A stretch of DNA of 64,000 bases. Source: Chromatiaceae bacterium. Lineage in GTDB: Bacteria > Pseudomonadota > Gammaproteobacteria > Chromatiales > Chromatiaceae. Location of the stretch: assembly GCA_024235395.1 (NCBI GenBank), contig JACKMK010000003.1, positions 496,001-560,000 on the forward strand. The letters run 5' to 3'. The notes under the pieces were generated by a model. That model worked only from the letters and a program-made list of their open reading frames with translations, searched no databases and was not told the origin of the DNA. Below are positions 35,786 to 44,058 of this stretch, piece after piece. Within the stretch, counting starts at the first letter, position 1; each line of letters begins with the position of its first letter. Both the position numbers and the translations under genes were made by a program.

Positions 35786-36739
35786 ATGAGGTGTCGCCGC
35801 TGCCTGTTGCTTGTCGCGCCCTGGTTGACCGGGGTGGTCGCTGCCACGCAGTACCCACTGCCTCCCCCGGGCAGCGATCTGGTCGGCACGCTGCAATGGG
35901 CTGCGGCGCGCCGCAGCGAGACGCTGCTCGACATCGCGCGTGCCAACGATGTCGGCCAGGAGGAGATCCGCCTGGCCAACCCGGACGTCGATCGCTGGTT
36001 GCCCGAAGAAGGCGCCGAGGTGCTGATCCCGACGTGGTATGTCCTGCCGGTTGCCGCGCGCCGCGGGCTGGTGCTGAATCTGCCCGAGATGCGCCTCTAT
36101 CACTTCCGCGTCGAGACCGCCGCTGAGCCGGCGGTGGTCGACACCTATCCGGTGAGCATCGGGCGTATGGACTGGAAGACGCCGCTCGGCGAGACGCGGA
36201 TCGTCGCGAAACAGCGTGATCCGAGCTGGCATCCACCGGCATCGGTGCGAGAAGAGGCCGCCGCCGAGGGGCGCGCGGTCCCCGAACGGGTGCCGCCGGG
36301 GCCGGACAACCCGCTCGGCGAATACGCCCTGCGTCTCGCGGTGCCGGGCTACCTGATCCATGGCACGAACAAACCCTACGGGGTCGGCATGCGGGTGACC
36401 CACGGCTGTGTGCGCCTGCTGCCCGAAGACATCGCCGGACTGTTCGAGGCCGTGCCGGTCGGCACGCCGGTGCAGATCGTGAATCAGCCGGTCAAGGCCG
36501 GCTGGGAGGACGGCGTGCTGCATCTTGAGGTGCACCCACCGCTCGACGAGGATCCCACCTCACGTGGTGACCTGCTGCGCTTCGCGCTCGAGATCGTGTA
36601 CGCCGAACTCGAACGAAAGCCGGCCGTCCTCGACGGCGCCGCGCTGCGCCGCGCCGTCGAGGAGGCGCGCGGTTTCCCCGTGGCGGTCTCCAGGCCCGGT
36701 GCCAGCGGGCGACCGATCACCCATCCGCTGTTCCGTTGA
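35786..36739 (+). CDS. L,D-transpeptidase, ErfK/YbiS family with LysM-like region
   Basis: This exported peptidoglycan enzyme has a signal peptide (CLLLVAPWLTGVVAA), a LysM-like segment (ETLLDIARANDVGQEEIRLA) and a YkuD catalytic domain with YLIHGTNKPYGVG and the active-site Cys in RVTHGCVRLLPED. A C-terminal extension of about 75 residues follows. ErfK/YbiS-type enzymes attach the C-terminal lysine of Braun-type lipoprotein to peptidoglycan. The next gene, convergent, encodes a lipoprotein ending in Tyr-Lys, which is a plausible substrate. The ATG at 35786 is chosen; an in-frame GTG at 35777 is possible. It starts right after the RND pump gene and may be read from the same transcript. Confidence 0.93.
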   Translation: MRCRRCLLLVAPWLTGVVAATQYPLPPPGSDLVGTLQWAAARRSETLLDIARANDVGQEEIRLANPDVDRWLPEEGAEVLIPTWYVLPVAARRGLVLNLPEMRLYHFRVETAAEPAVVDTYPVSIGRMDWKTPLGETRIVAKQRDPSWHPPASVREEAAAEGRAVPERVPPGPDNPLGEYALRLAVPGYLIHGTNKPYGVGMRVTHGCVRLLPEDIAGLFEAVPVGTPVQIVNQPVKAGWEDGVLHLEVHPPLDEDPTSRGDLLRFALEIVYAELERKPAVLDGAALRRAVEEARGFPVAVSRPGASGRPITHPLFR

Positions 36740-36762
36740 ACGCCCGGTCCGCGACGCGGTGT

Positions 36763-37041
36763 CTATTTGTACATCGCCTTCTTGAACATGCGGTCGATCT
36801 TGGCCTCGGTCTGCTCCGACTGCGACTGCGCGGCCGACGCGGCATTCATCGCCGCATCCGACTGGTCACGGGCATCGGCCGCGGCCTGTTTGGCGACGGC
36901 GGCGTCGGCCGCGGCCTGTTCGGCAATCGCGCGAACCTCGGCGAGTTCGGTACGCAGGTCCTTTTCGTTGGCGGTCGCGCAGCCGAACAGTGCGGCACTC
37001 GCGGCCAGAATGAGTACGGTTTTGACGGGTCGGGTGTTCAT
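36763..37041 (-). CDS. Alanine-zipper outer-membrane lipoprotein, Lpp/OprI-like
   Basis: This 92-residue lipoprotein has the lipobox AALFGC with Cys21 as the lipidated residue, then a helix of heptads dominated by Ala (AEQAAADAAVAKQAAADA and so on) that should form a trimeric coiled coil. It ends in KAMYK. The terminal Tyr-Lys resembles the YRK end of Braun lipoprotein, whose Lys is bound to meso-diaminopimelate of peptidoglycan. It lies between two L,D-transpeptidase genes, which strengthens that reading. It is longer than E. coli Lpp (58 residues mature) and closer to Pseudomonas OprI. Confidence 0.88.
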   Translation of the reverse strand: MNTRPVKTVLILAASAALFGCATANEKDLRTELAEVRAIAEQAAADAAVAKQAAADARDQSDAAMNAASAAQSQSEQTEAKIDRMFKKAMYK

Positions 37042-37126
37042 GGCGGCGCCCTCCTGCTGGCGTGATGACCATCCGCGCGAGCGCTGAGCGCAACGCGTCG
37101 GTCCTGAGTACAGATTAAGACGCGGC

Positions 37127-37720
37127 CTAGCGAATTTCCACCGCCATGCCGACGCGCACCCAGGGCAACAGCGCGTCGATCTGCCGGTCGGTCAGCGCGA
37201 TGCACCCCTTGGTCCAGTTCAGCGTTGCATGCATCTGCGGGTCGGCGCGCCCCAGGCCGTGAATGCCGATGTGTCCGCCCAGGGCAGTGTCTTGCGGAGG
37301 GGTCTTGCCACGTCGGTGCGCGGCGACGATGCGCTCAAACTGGCGGGCATCGATCGTGCCCTGTCGGAGGGCGTCGCGCGCCCGTTCGAGATCCGGGAAG
37401 TCGAGCGCGATGAAGCGGTGGAAATCGGAGTCACGGCGGACGCGCGTCACCCGAAAGCGGCCGAGCGGCGTGGTGTTGTCGCCCCGCAGCTTCTGTCGGT
37501 TGACGCCGTAGCGACCGATCGACAGGTTGTGCAGCGTGATCAGCGGCCTTTGGCCTTCCAACACGGTCAAGGTCGACGCCGCGGTGTCGACCAGCAGCCG
37601 ATGCGCCTCGGAGGCAACGGCACCCTGTACCGCGGCGACCGACAGCAGCAGAGCGACGGCCAGGCGATGCAGGGTGCGGGTCCCGGTCCTTTGGGCGGCG
37701 ATAGGGCCGTTCATCGGCAT
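37127..37720 (-). CDS. L,D-transpeptidase family protein (YkuD domain)
   Basis: This 197-residue exported protein has a signal peptide (LHRLAVALLLSVAAVQGAVA) and a compact YkuD domain. The active site is formed by GHIGIHGLG and NWTKGCIALTDRQID, with Cys173 as nucleophile. It lacks a LysM part, unlike the other transpeptidase 400 bases away. The protein may make 3-3 cross-links or attach or release lipoprotein; sequence does not decide. It starts at the ATG at 37720, with a second ATG at 37714. The neighbouring gene upstream on the same strand encodes a DUF2780 protein. Confidence 0.92.
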   Translation of the reverse strand: MPMNGPIAAQRTGTRTLHRLAVALLLSVAAVQGAVASEAHRLLVDTAASTLTVLEGQRPLITLHNLSIGRYGVNRQKLRGDNTTPLGRFRVTRVRRDSDFHRFIALDFPDLERARDALRQGTIDARQFERIVAAHRRGKTPPQDTALGGHIGIHGLGRADPQMHATLNWTKGCIALTDRQIDALLPWVRVGMAVEIR

Positions 37721-37797
37721 GACCCGGTGTGACACAGGCTGTTCATCCCGCCCCGTTTCGGTCCCGGAGGGCTGCCGATCGACGCGACGCGAGCCGG

Positions 37798-38277
37798 TCA
37801 GATCGGGAGTGCCCCCTTGAGCAGTTCGAAGGCCTGGCTGCCGCCTTCGTTCTGGACATAGTCGAGCAACAGCTTGGAGAAGCTGCCGACCATGTCCGAG
37901 GACAGTCCCAGGCTGTCGAATGCCTGGGTCAGCTGTCCCATCCCGGCCAGCGAATCGCCCGAGCCGCCGCCAAGCAGTTGGCCGGCGGAACTGGCCAGAC
38001 CGCCCAGGCCACTGCTCCCACCGCCCAGCGCCGGTGCCTGATCGACCAGGCCGTCCAGGCCGGGGACCATCGACAGCAGGCTGCCGTATTGATCGTCGCC
38101 CATCGAGCCCTTCGCGGTGCGCAGCAGGGCGCCGAGGCCGCCTTCGGCCTGAGACGGCGACACACCGAGCTGACCGGTGACCATATCGACCAGGCCGGCG
38201 GCATTCGCCAGGCTGGACATCAAGAACAGGGAAACGAGCGCCGTCGCGGCGATCGACTTGAGGGAGTATTTGCGCAT
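37798..38277 (-). CDS. DUF2780 family exported protein
   Basis: This 159-residue protein has a signal peptide (SIAATALVSLFLMSSLANA) followed by the short helical repeats characteristic of DUF2780: LVDMVTGQLGVSPSQAEGGLG and later SKLLLDYVQNEGGSQAF. A central low-complexity Gly/Ser/Leu stretch separates the two parts. The ATG at 38277 has AAGGAA six bases upstream. The function of the family is unknown; related proteins occur in Vibrio and other gammaproteobacteria. Confidence 0.85.
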   Translation of the reverse strand: MRKYSLKSIAATALVSLFLMSSLANAAGLVDMVTGQLGVSPSQAEGGLGALLRTAKGSMGDDQYGSLLSMVPGLDGLVDQAPALGGGSSGLGGLASSAGQLLGGGSGDSLAGMGQLTQAFDSLGLSSDMVGSFSKLLLDYVQNEGGSQAFELLKGALPI

Positions 38278-38440
38278 CGGATGTTCCTTTTCGGCGGCTG
38301 GGGAGAACGCGTCTCCGGAGCGCGCGATGATGCCACAGCGCGCCGCGGTTGCGCGCCCGCCACGGCCGACTGGCCGGGATTCGCTGTCGGCGTCGTGACC
38401 GGTGTCGCAACGACCGCCCCGCATGGCCGGGGCAGGCGGT

Positions 38441-38989
38441 TCACCACATCAGATCGTCGGGTACCTGGTATTGCGCATAGGGGTCATCGGCATCCGGCGC
38501 CTTGTCCTCGGGCAGGTCGATCACCAGGCTGGGGTTGCGCTTGCGGATCCGTTCGGCGATCTCCGGAGGGACCAGCTCGAACACCCCGTTGTCGTTGACG
38601 ATCGTCAGCTTGCGGTCGGCGATCAGCTGATGCGTCTCGGCCGACACGTACAGGCGTTTGATCTTGCCCTTGTTCTCGAAATGAAACGGTTTGTCGTCCT
38701 CGCGCTCGACGCGCGGATGCTTGTGTCGGCTGACCAGCTGGCGTACCTCGGCGGCGACTTCGCGCTGGCGGCGCACCTCGGCGCGCTGCTGTTCGAGTTC
38801 GCGGTCGCGTGCCTGCTTCTCGAGTTGTTCCGGTGTCAGCGGTGGCCGCTCGGCGTGTGGCGGCCTGGGTTTTTTCTTCGGCTTCTGCCGTTGCGCCGCC
38901 TGCTTGTTTTTCGACTTGCGCGCCTGATCGATCTTGTTCTGGTCGATCAGGCCGGCCTTGAGCAGTTCGTCCTGCAGTGAGTTGCCCAT
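38441..38989 (-). CDS. DUF2058 family protein (YaiL-like)
   Basis: This 182-residue cytoplasmic protein starts with the family signature NSLQDELLKAGLIDQNKIDQA, continues with a very basic, glutamine-rich coiled segment (residues 25-90, KNKQAAQRQKPKKKPRPP) and ends in a conserved domain (KRLYVSAETHQLIADRKLTI, PPEIAERIRKR). Family members are annotated as nucleoid or polynucleotide-associated, but biochemical proof is thin. It follows ubiB by 21 bases on the same strand and may be its cotranscript. Confidence 0.92.
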   Translation of the reverse strand: MGNSLQDELLKAGLIDQNKIDQARKSKNKQAAQRQKPKKKPRPPHAERPPLTPEQLEKQARDRELEQQRAEVRRQREVAAEVRQLVSRHKHPRVEREDDKPFHFENKGKIKRLYVSAETHQLIADRKLTIVNDNGVFELVPPEIAERIRKRNPSLVIDLPEDKAPDADDPYAQYQVPDDLMW

Positions 38990-39010
38990 GGCAAGTTCCC
39001 TCCGGTTGTC

Positions 39011-40648
39011 TCAGCGGGTGAGCGCCCACGCCAGCAGCAGCAGGCCGACACCGCCGAGGCCACCCGCCAGCCACAGCGGATTGAAGCCGATCGTGGTGTC
39101 CAGCAGCCCGGCCGCCAGCACGCCGCTCAGCGTCAGGGTCGCGCCGGCGAGGCTGGCCTGGGTGCGCTGATTGCCCCCACGGATCTCGTCGCGGATCTGC
39201 TCCAGCTGCGCCGACTGCCACTGTACCGTGAGGCTGCCGTCGACCGCCTTGCGCAGCGCCCGGTGCGCGAGCAGTGGCAGTTCAGGCAGATCCTCGGATA
39301 TCTGCGGCAGGCTTTCCTTGACCCGCCGCACAAAGGCACGCGGACCGACCTGCTGCGCCATCCAGCGTTCCATGAACGGCTTGGCGGTGCTCCAGAGGTC
39401 GAGCTGCGGATACAGCATGCGCCCGAGGCCCTCGATGTTGAGCAAGGTCTTCTGCAGCAGGACCAGTTGCGGCTGTACCTCCATGTTGAAGCGGCGCGCG
39501 GTCTGAAACAGGCGCAACAGAAAATGACCGAACGAGATCTCGCTGATCGGTTTCTCCCAGATCGGTTCGGAGACGGTGCGGATCGCGGCCTCGAAATCCT
39601 CGACCCGGGTATCGCGCGGGACCCAGCCGGATTCGACGTGCAGCTCGGCGACCTTGCGGTAGTCGCGATGGAAGAACGCGAGCAGGTTCTCCGCGAGGTA
39701 GCGCTGATCGGCGGTGGTCAGGGTGCCGACGATGCCGAAATCGACACCGATATAGGTGCCGTCCGGACGGACGAAGATGTTGCCGGGGTGCATGTCGGCG
39801 TGGAAGAAGTTGTCGCGGAACACCTGGGTGAAGAAGATCTCGACGCCGCGCTCGCCGAGCACCTTGAGATCGACCCCGGCGGCCACCAGTTCGTCGACCT
39901 GGTCGACCGGGATACCGTAGATGCGTTCCTGCACCATCACGTTTTCGCGCGTGTAATCCCAGTACACCTCTGGGACGTACAACAGCCGGCCGTCGCTGAA
40001 GTTGCGGCGCAGCTGGGCGCCGTTGGCCGCCTCGCGCAGCAGGTCGAGCTCGTCGTGGATCGTCTTGTCGTATTCCTCGACGACTTCGACCGGACGCAGG
40101 CGCCGCGCGTCGCGTGAGTATTTGCGTGCCAGCCGGGCGATCGTGAACAACAGGTCGATGTCGCGCCGGATGGTGCGCTCGATCCCGGGCCGGACGACCT
40201 TGACGATCGCCTTGCGCCCGTCGTGCATGGTCGCCGCGTGCACCTGGGCGATCGACGCCGAGGCCAGCGGGGTGAGGTCGAACTCGGCGAACAGCTCCTC
40301 GACCGGTTTGCCGAGCGATTTCTCGACGATCGCCTTGGCCTGCGCGCCGGGAAACGGCGGCACTTGGTCCTGCAGCTTGGCCAGCTCGATGGCGATGTCG
40401 TCCGGCAGCAGGTCACGTCGGGTCGACAGGATCTGACCGAACTTCACGTAGATCGGCCCCAGGTCCTCGAGTGCGCGCCGGATGCGCACCCCGCGCGGTG
40501 GCCGGCTGCCCCAGTAGAACGGCGACAGGAAGCGGAAGAATCGGATCGGACGGAACAGATGCGCCGCGAGCACGATCTCGTCCAGACCGTGGCGCATCAG
40601 CACCCAACCGATGTGCGCGACGCGCAGGCTCTCGCGGACCGGGATCAC
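39011..40648 (-). CDS. ubiB: Ubiquinone biosynthesis ATPase/kinase-like protein UbiB
   Basis: UbiB is an atypical kinase-fold protein required for aerobic ubiquinone synthesis. The family features are present: the KxGQ motif (YVKFGQILSTRRDLLP), the Ala-rich loop region (LASASIAQVHAATM), the catalytic segment (FHADMHPGNIFVRPDG) and the metal-binding GVDFGIVGTL. Two hydrophobic helices near residues 495-540 anchor it in the inner membrane. The 545-residue length is normal. The start is a GTG overlapping the ubiJ stop by four bases. Confidence 0.96.
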   Translation of the reverse strand: MIPVRESLRVAHIGWVLMRHGLDEIVLAAHLFRPIRFFRFLSPFYWGSRPPRGVRIRRALEDLGPIYVKFGQILSTRRDLLPDDIAIELAKLQDQVPPFPGAQAKAIVEKSLGKPVEELFAEFDLTPLASASIAQVHAATMHDGRKAIVKVVRPGIERTIRRDIDLLFTIARLARKYSRDARRLRPVEVVEEYDKTIHDELDLLREAANGAQLRRNFSDGRLLYVPEVYWDYTRENVMVQERIYGIPVDQVDELVAAGVDLKVLGERGVEIFFTQVFRDNFFHADMHPGNIFVRPDGTYIGVDFGIVGTLTTADQRYLAENLLAFFHRDYRKVAELHVESGWVPRDTRVEDFEAAIRTVSEPIWEKPISEISFGHFLLRLFQTARRFNMEVQPQLVLLQKTLLNIEGLGRMLYPQLDLWSTAKPFMERWMAQQVGPRAFVRRVKESLPQISEDLPELPLLAHRALRKAVDGSLTVQWQSAQLEQIRDEIRGGNQRTQASLAGATLTLSGVLAAGLLDTTIGFNPLWLAGGLGGVGLLLLAWALTR

Positions 40649-41271
40649 GCCGGATCACCACCTTTGCGACGTTCGAGCAGCGCGATACGGGCCTCCAGGC
40701 GCTCGGCGTCGTCGCGCAGCGTGTCGACATCGGCGATGAAGTCCTCGACCTCGAAGCGGTGTGGCAGCAGCCGGGCCTCTTCGGTCAGGTACTCGGAAAG
40801 GTTGTCGCGCGCACTGCCGGCGACGCGGTCCGCCTCGGCGCGCGCCCCGCGCACGCCGCGCCCGATCTGGTGCGCGACGATGTCGCCGGTCAGCTTCGAA
40901 AGCTGTTCCTCCCAGTCGATGTCGATGCCTGCGAGCGCCTCGCTGAATCGCTGCCCCAGCGCCTGGTCGCCGATGATCCGCACATTTCCGGCGAACAGCT
41001 GGCGATGGCCCTGCTCCTTGTCGCTGGCACGCAGCAGATCCAGCGGGCTGCCGCTCAGCGTGCAGTCGGGGTCACCCTCGACATTGCCGAGCAGCTGCAG
41101 GCGGCCGTCGTGACCCGCAACGAAGTTCAGTCGGATGCCGGTGCCGCGCAGGTCGATGGAGACACTGCGGCCGTGCAGCGCGGCGAGACGCCGGCGCGCC
41201 TCGGGGTCGAGGTCGAGCAGCCGGTTGATGGCCTGTTCCAGGCCTTCGAGGGCAAAGTCGCGTATGCTCAT
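40645..41271 (-). CDS. ubiJ: Ubiquinone biosynthesis accessory factor UbiJ (SCP2 domain)
   Basis: UbiJ holds ubiquinone intermediates for the soluble Ubi complex through an SCP2 lipid-binding domain at residues 15-110 (GRVSIDLRGTGIRLNFVAG as GRSVSIDLRG, and DCTLSGSPLDLLRASDK). The C-terminal part is helical, ending in a coiled coil (RDDAERLEARIALLERRK). The ATG at 41271 gives the usual 208 residues. It lies between ubiE and ubiB as in E. coli and overlaps ubiB by four bases. Confidence 0.94.
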   Translation of the reverse strand: MSIRDFALEGLEQAINRLLDLDPEARRRLAALHGRSVSIDLRGTGIRLNFVAGHDGRLQLLGNVEGDPDCTLSGSPLDLLRASDKEQGHRQLFAGNVRIIGDQALGQRFSEALAGIDIDWEEQLSKLTGDIVAHQIGRGVRGARAEADRVAGSARDNLSEYLTEEARLLPHRFEVEDFIADVDTLRDDAERLEARIALLERRKGGDPA

Positions 41272-41329
41272 CGCGGTCTCGGGGTCTGCACTCGAACGGG
41301 CGGTCGAAGCGTGCCGTCGGTGCGTTTTG

Positions 41330-42082
41330 CTACAACTTGAAGCCGCGGTGTACCGCGACGATCCCACCGGTCAGATTGTGCACGTCGCAGCGCTCGAAAC
41401 CGGCATCCTCCATCATCTCCTTCAGGGTCGCCTGGTCGGGGTGCATCCGGATCGACTCGGCCAGATAGCGGTAACTGTCGGCATCCTTGGCGACCAGTTC
41501 GCCCATGCGCGGCAGGATGTGGAAGGAATACAGGTCGTAGAGCTTTTCCAGCGGCTTGCTGGTCGGCTTCGAGAACTCCAGCACCAGTGCGCGGCCACCC
41601 GGTTTGAGCGCGCGAAACATCGCGGCCAGGGCCTTCTCCTTCTGTGTCACGTTGCGCAGCCCGAACGCGATCGTGATCAGGTCGAGGCTGTTGTCCGCGA
41701 ACGGGAGGCTCTCGGCGTCGACCTGGGCGTAGGCGACATTGCCGGCGTGGCCGCGGTCGGTCATGCGGTCGCGACCGACGCCGAGCATCGCGGCATTGAT
41801 ATCGGTCATCAGCACGAGGCCCTCGGGACCCACCAGGTCGGCAAAGCGGTCGGCGAGATCCCCCGTCCCCGAAGCCAGGTCGAGCACCCGCTGACCCGGT
41901 CGCACGCCGGCCAGCTCGATCGCGAAGCGCTTCCACAGGCGGTGGACACCGAGCGACATCAGGTCGTTCATCAGGTCGTAGCGCGACGCGACCGAATCGA
42001 ACACGCCGCGTACCAGGCCGGCCTTTTCGCCGGCTCCGACGGTGCGAAATCCGAAATGGGTCTGTTGTGTCTCGTCAGCCAT
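41330..42082 (-). CDS. ubiE: Ubiquinone/menaquinone C-methyltransferase UbiE
   Basis: UbiE performs the SAM-dependent C-methylation of demethoxy-ubiquinol and, where present, demethylmenaquinol. The 250-residue protein has FDSVASRYDLMNDLMSLG, the SAM loop VLDLASGTGDLADRFA, the signature NSLDLITIAFGLRNVTQKEKA and the end NLTGGIVAVHRGFKL. All are diagnostic of UbiE rather than of a general methyltransferase. It follows a DUF971 gene by 39 bases and precedes ubiJ by 58. Confidence 0.97.
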   Translation of the reverse strand: MADETQQTHFGFRTVGAGEKAGLVRGVFDSVASRYDLMNDLMSLGVHRLWKRFAIELAGVRPGQRVLDLASGTGDLADRFADLVGPEGLVLMTDINAAMLGVGRDRMTDRGHAGNVAYAQVDAESLPFADNSLDLITIAFGLRNVTQKEKALAAMFRALKPGGRALVLEFSKPTSKPLEKLYDLYSFHILPRMGELVAKDADSYRYLAESIRMHPDQATLKEMMEDAGFERCDVHNLTGGIVAVHRGFKL

Positions 42083-42121
42083 GCGAGGGTTCCGTGCGGG
42101 GCGACCCGGACGCGAGCGAGA

Positions 42122-42490
42122 TCAGGCAGCGGGCTCCTTGCGCGTGTAGCCCTTCTCCTTCAACTCGTCGAGATACTGCGCCCACAGGTCGTCGTAGTGT
42201 TTGCCGAGATTGTACAGGGTTTCCCAGGAGTAGATCCCGGTGTTGTGCTGGTCGTCGAAGTGCAGTGCCACCGCGTAGTTGCCGACCGGCTCGATACGCT
42301 CGATGTTCACGCCTTCCTTGCCCAGCGGGACCTTGCGCTGACCAGGGCCGTGCCCGGCGACCTCGGCCGAGGGCGAATACACGCGCAGGTACTCGGCGGG
42401 CAGCTTGAAGTTGGCGCCATCGTCGAAGGTGACCTCGAGCACGCGTGACATGCGGTGCATATTCAGTTCGGTCGGTACGGGGTTGTTCAT
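42122..42490 (-). CDS. DUF971 domain protein
   Basis: This 122-residue protein matches the DUF971 module that forms the N-terminus of gamma-butyrobetaine hydroxylase: VLEVTFDDGANFKLPAEYLRV, then YAVALHFDDQHNTGIYSWETL. In many gammaproteobacteria a stand-alone copy precedes ubiE, as here. The Cys/His zinc ligands of the hydroxylase domain are not evident. Function unknown; an involvement in iron-sulfur or quinone metabolism is speculation from position. It is the first gene of the ubi operon. Confidence 0.9.
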   Translation of the reverse strand: MNNPVPTELNMHRMSRVLEVTFDDGANFKLPAEYLRVYSPSAEVAGHGPGQRKVPLGKEGVNIERIEPVGNYAVALHFDDQHNTGIYSWETLYNLGKHYDDLWAQYLDELKEKGYTRKEPAA

Positions 42491-42531
42491 GCAAGGCTCC
42501 TCGCGCAGTTACGGCGGAAACGGACAGCAGT

Positions 42532-42569
42532 CGAGGGGCCGGGTGCGCGCAGTCGTGGCCCGCCCCTCG
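42532..42569. repeat. Strong GC hairpin upstream of the ubi operon
   Basis: CGAGGGGCCGGG (42532-42543) pairs with CCCGCCCCTCG (42559-42569), leaving one bulged C and a 15-base loop. It lies in the 212-base divergent region between the DUF971 gene and a membrane-protein gene. No U-run follows on either strand, so a leader structure or regulator site is as likely as a terminator. Confidence 0.35.
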
Positions 42570-42702
42570 CTTTCCGGGTCGCTGATCTTACCGGCGTTTC
42601 GGTGCGATGTTCGCCCAGAATTTGTCGGCGATTGGCGTCGCGCTGCCGTCGCGGGACCGGTGGCCGGGTTCACGATTGCCGGTAAGGCGATATGCTGACC
42701 GG

Positions 42703-44013
42703 ATGTCGTCGGCCGGAACCCCAGCAGCATCACCTACACAGCACCTCGCCGGTGGGCTGTTGCTCGCCGCGATCCTGTTGTCGATTCTGCACGGTGTCGG
42801 GTCGGGCGTACCCCGCGCCTGGCCCGGCGCGGCCTTCTGGCTCGCCGGTGTGCTGCTCGCCAGCCGGGTCCGCGGTCTGCAACGCATGCAGACACTGGCG
42901 ATGCTCGCGGTAGGGGGCGGTGGCCTGGTGTATGCCTGGTCGGTCGACGGGATGCCGCAGCTCGACAAGGCGCTCAGTACCAACCAGGCGTTGCTGGCGA
43001 TGCTGGCCTCGGTGAGTTTCCTGCGCCTGATCACCCTGCCGGAGGCGGATGCCGGCGAGCCGGACCCACGCGGCCCGGGCGCACTGTGGCGCACCCTGCT
43101 CGGGGTGCACCTGTTCGGCTCGGTGATCAACCTGTCGGCGGTGATGATCCTCGGTGACCGCCTGAGTCGCCGTGAGCCGATGACGCCGTTGCAGGCGATG
43201 GTGCTGTCGCGTGGATTTGCGCTCGCTTCACACTGGTCGCCGTTCTTCGCCGCGATGGGCATAGCGCTGTCGAATGCCCCGGGCGCGCAGCTCGTCACCC
43301 TGTCGAGCGTCGGCCTGCCGCTGGCCGCGTTCGGCCTGCTGGTCAGTGGATGGCGCCTGAGTCGCCACCCGGCGGCAGCCGCGTTCGTCGGTTACCCGAT
43401 GCATTTCGGGGCGCTGTGGATTCCGGCGCTGCTGGCCCTGCTGGTGATGGCGGCGCACTGGCTGCTTCCGGCGGTGCCGCTGCTGTCGTTGATCAGCCTG
43501 CTGTCGCTCGGCCTGACGCTGCTCGTGCTGAGCCTGCGGCACCGCGACGGCGCGCTGCCGCGATTCACGCATCAGATCCGCCATGGTCTGCCCCGCATGT
43601 CCGGCGAGCTGGTGTTGTTCCTCGCGGCCGGGGTGCTGGCAGCCGGCATCGCGAGCGCGGTGCAGAGCAGCGGCTGGACGCTCGACCTGCTCGAGTTCGG
43701 GGCGACCGAGGCGAGCGTGCTGCTGGTGTTGATGGTCGGCGTCTCGGCGCTCGGCGTGCACCCGGTGATCAGCATCGCGACCGCGCACGGCGTGCTCGCA
43801 CCGCTCGCACCCGATCCCAACCTGATGGGCATCACCTACCTGATGAGCTGGGCCGCCGGGGTCAGCAGTTCGCCTTTCTCCGGTATGCACCTGGCGATGG
43901 CCGGACGGTTCGGCGTCGACTCACGCGGCTTTCTGCGCTGGAACGGCCGCTTCACGCTGCTGATGGTTGCCGTCGACGCCCTGGTGCTGCACCTGTTCGA
44001 GACGCTGGGTTAG
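42703..44013 (+). CDS. Polytopic membrane protein, possible ion-transporter superfamily member
   Basis: This 436-residue protein has 11-12 hydrophobic helices. Two regions look functional: VINLSAVMILGDRLSRREPM in the first half and GVHPVISIATAHGVLAP followed by AAGVSSSPFSGMHLA in the second, as in transporters with paired re-entrant loops (arsenite/citrate type). I cannot assign a family or substrate with certainty. The ATG at 42703 is chosen; the frame is open further upstream without conserved residues. It lies 45 bases before the TIR gene. Confidence 0.75.
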   Translation: MSSAGTPAASPTQHLAGGLLLAAILLSILHGVGSGVPRAWPGAAFWLAGVLLASRVRGLQRMQTLAMLAVGGGGLVYAWSVDGMPQLDKALSTNQALLAMLASVSFLRLITLPEADAGEPDPRGPGALWRTLLGVHLFGSVINLSAVMILGDRLSRREPMTPLQAMVLSRGFALASHWSPFFAAMGIALSNAPGAQLVTLSSVGLPLAAFGLLVSGWRLSRHPAAAAFVGYPMHFGALWIPALLALLVMAAHWLLPAVPLLSLISLLSLGLTLLVLSLRHRDGALPRFTHQIRHGLPRMSGELVLFLAAGVLAAGIASAVQSSGWTLDLLEFGATEASVLLVLMVGVSALGVHPVISIATAHGVLAPLAPDPNLMGITYLMSWAAGVSSSPFSGMHLAMAGRFGVDSRGFLRWNGRFTLLMVAVDALVLHLFETLG

Positions 44014-44058
44014 TATCGGCGCCCGGTGCGCCGAGCCCGGTAGGAGGGGCCAAACGAG

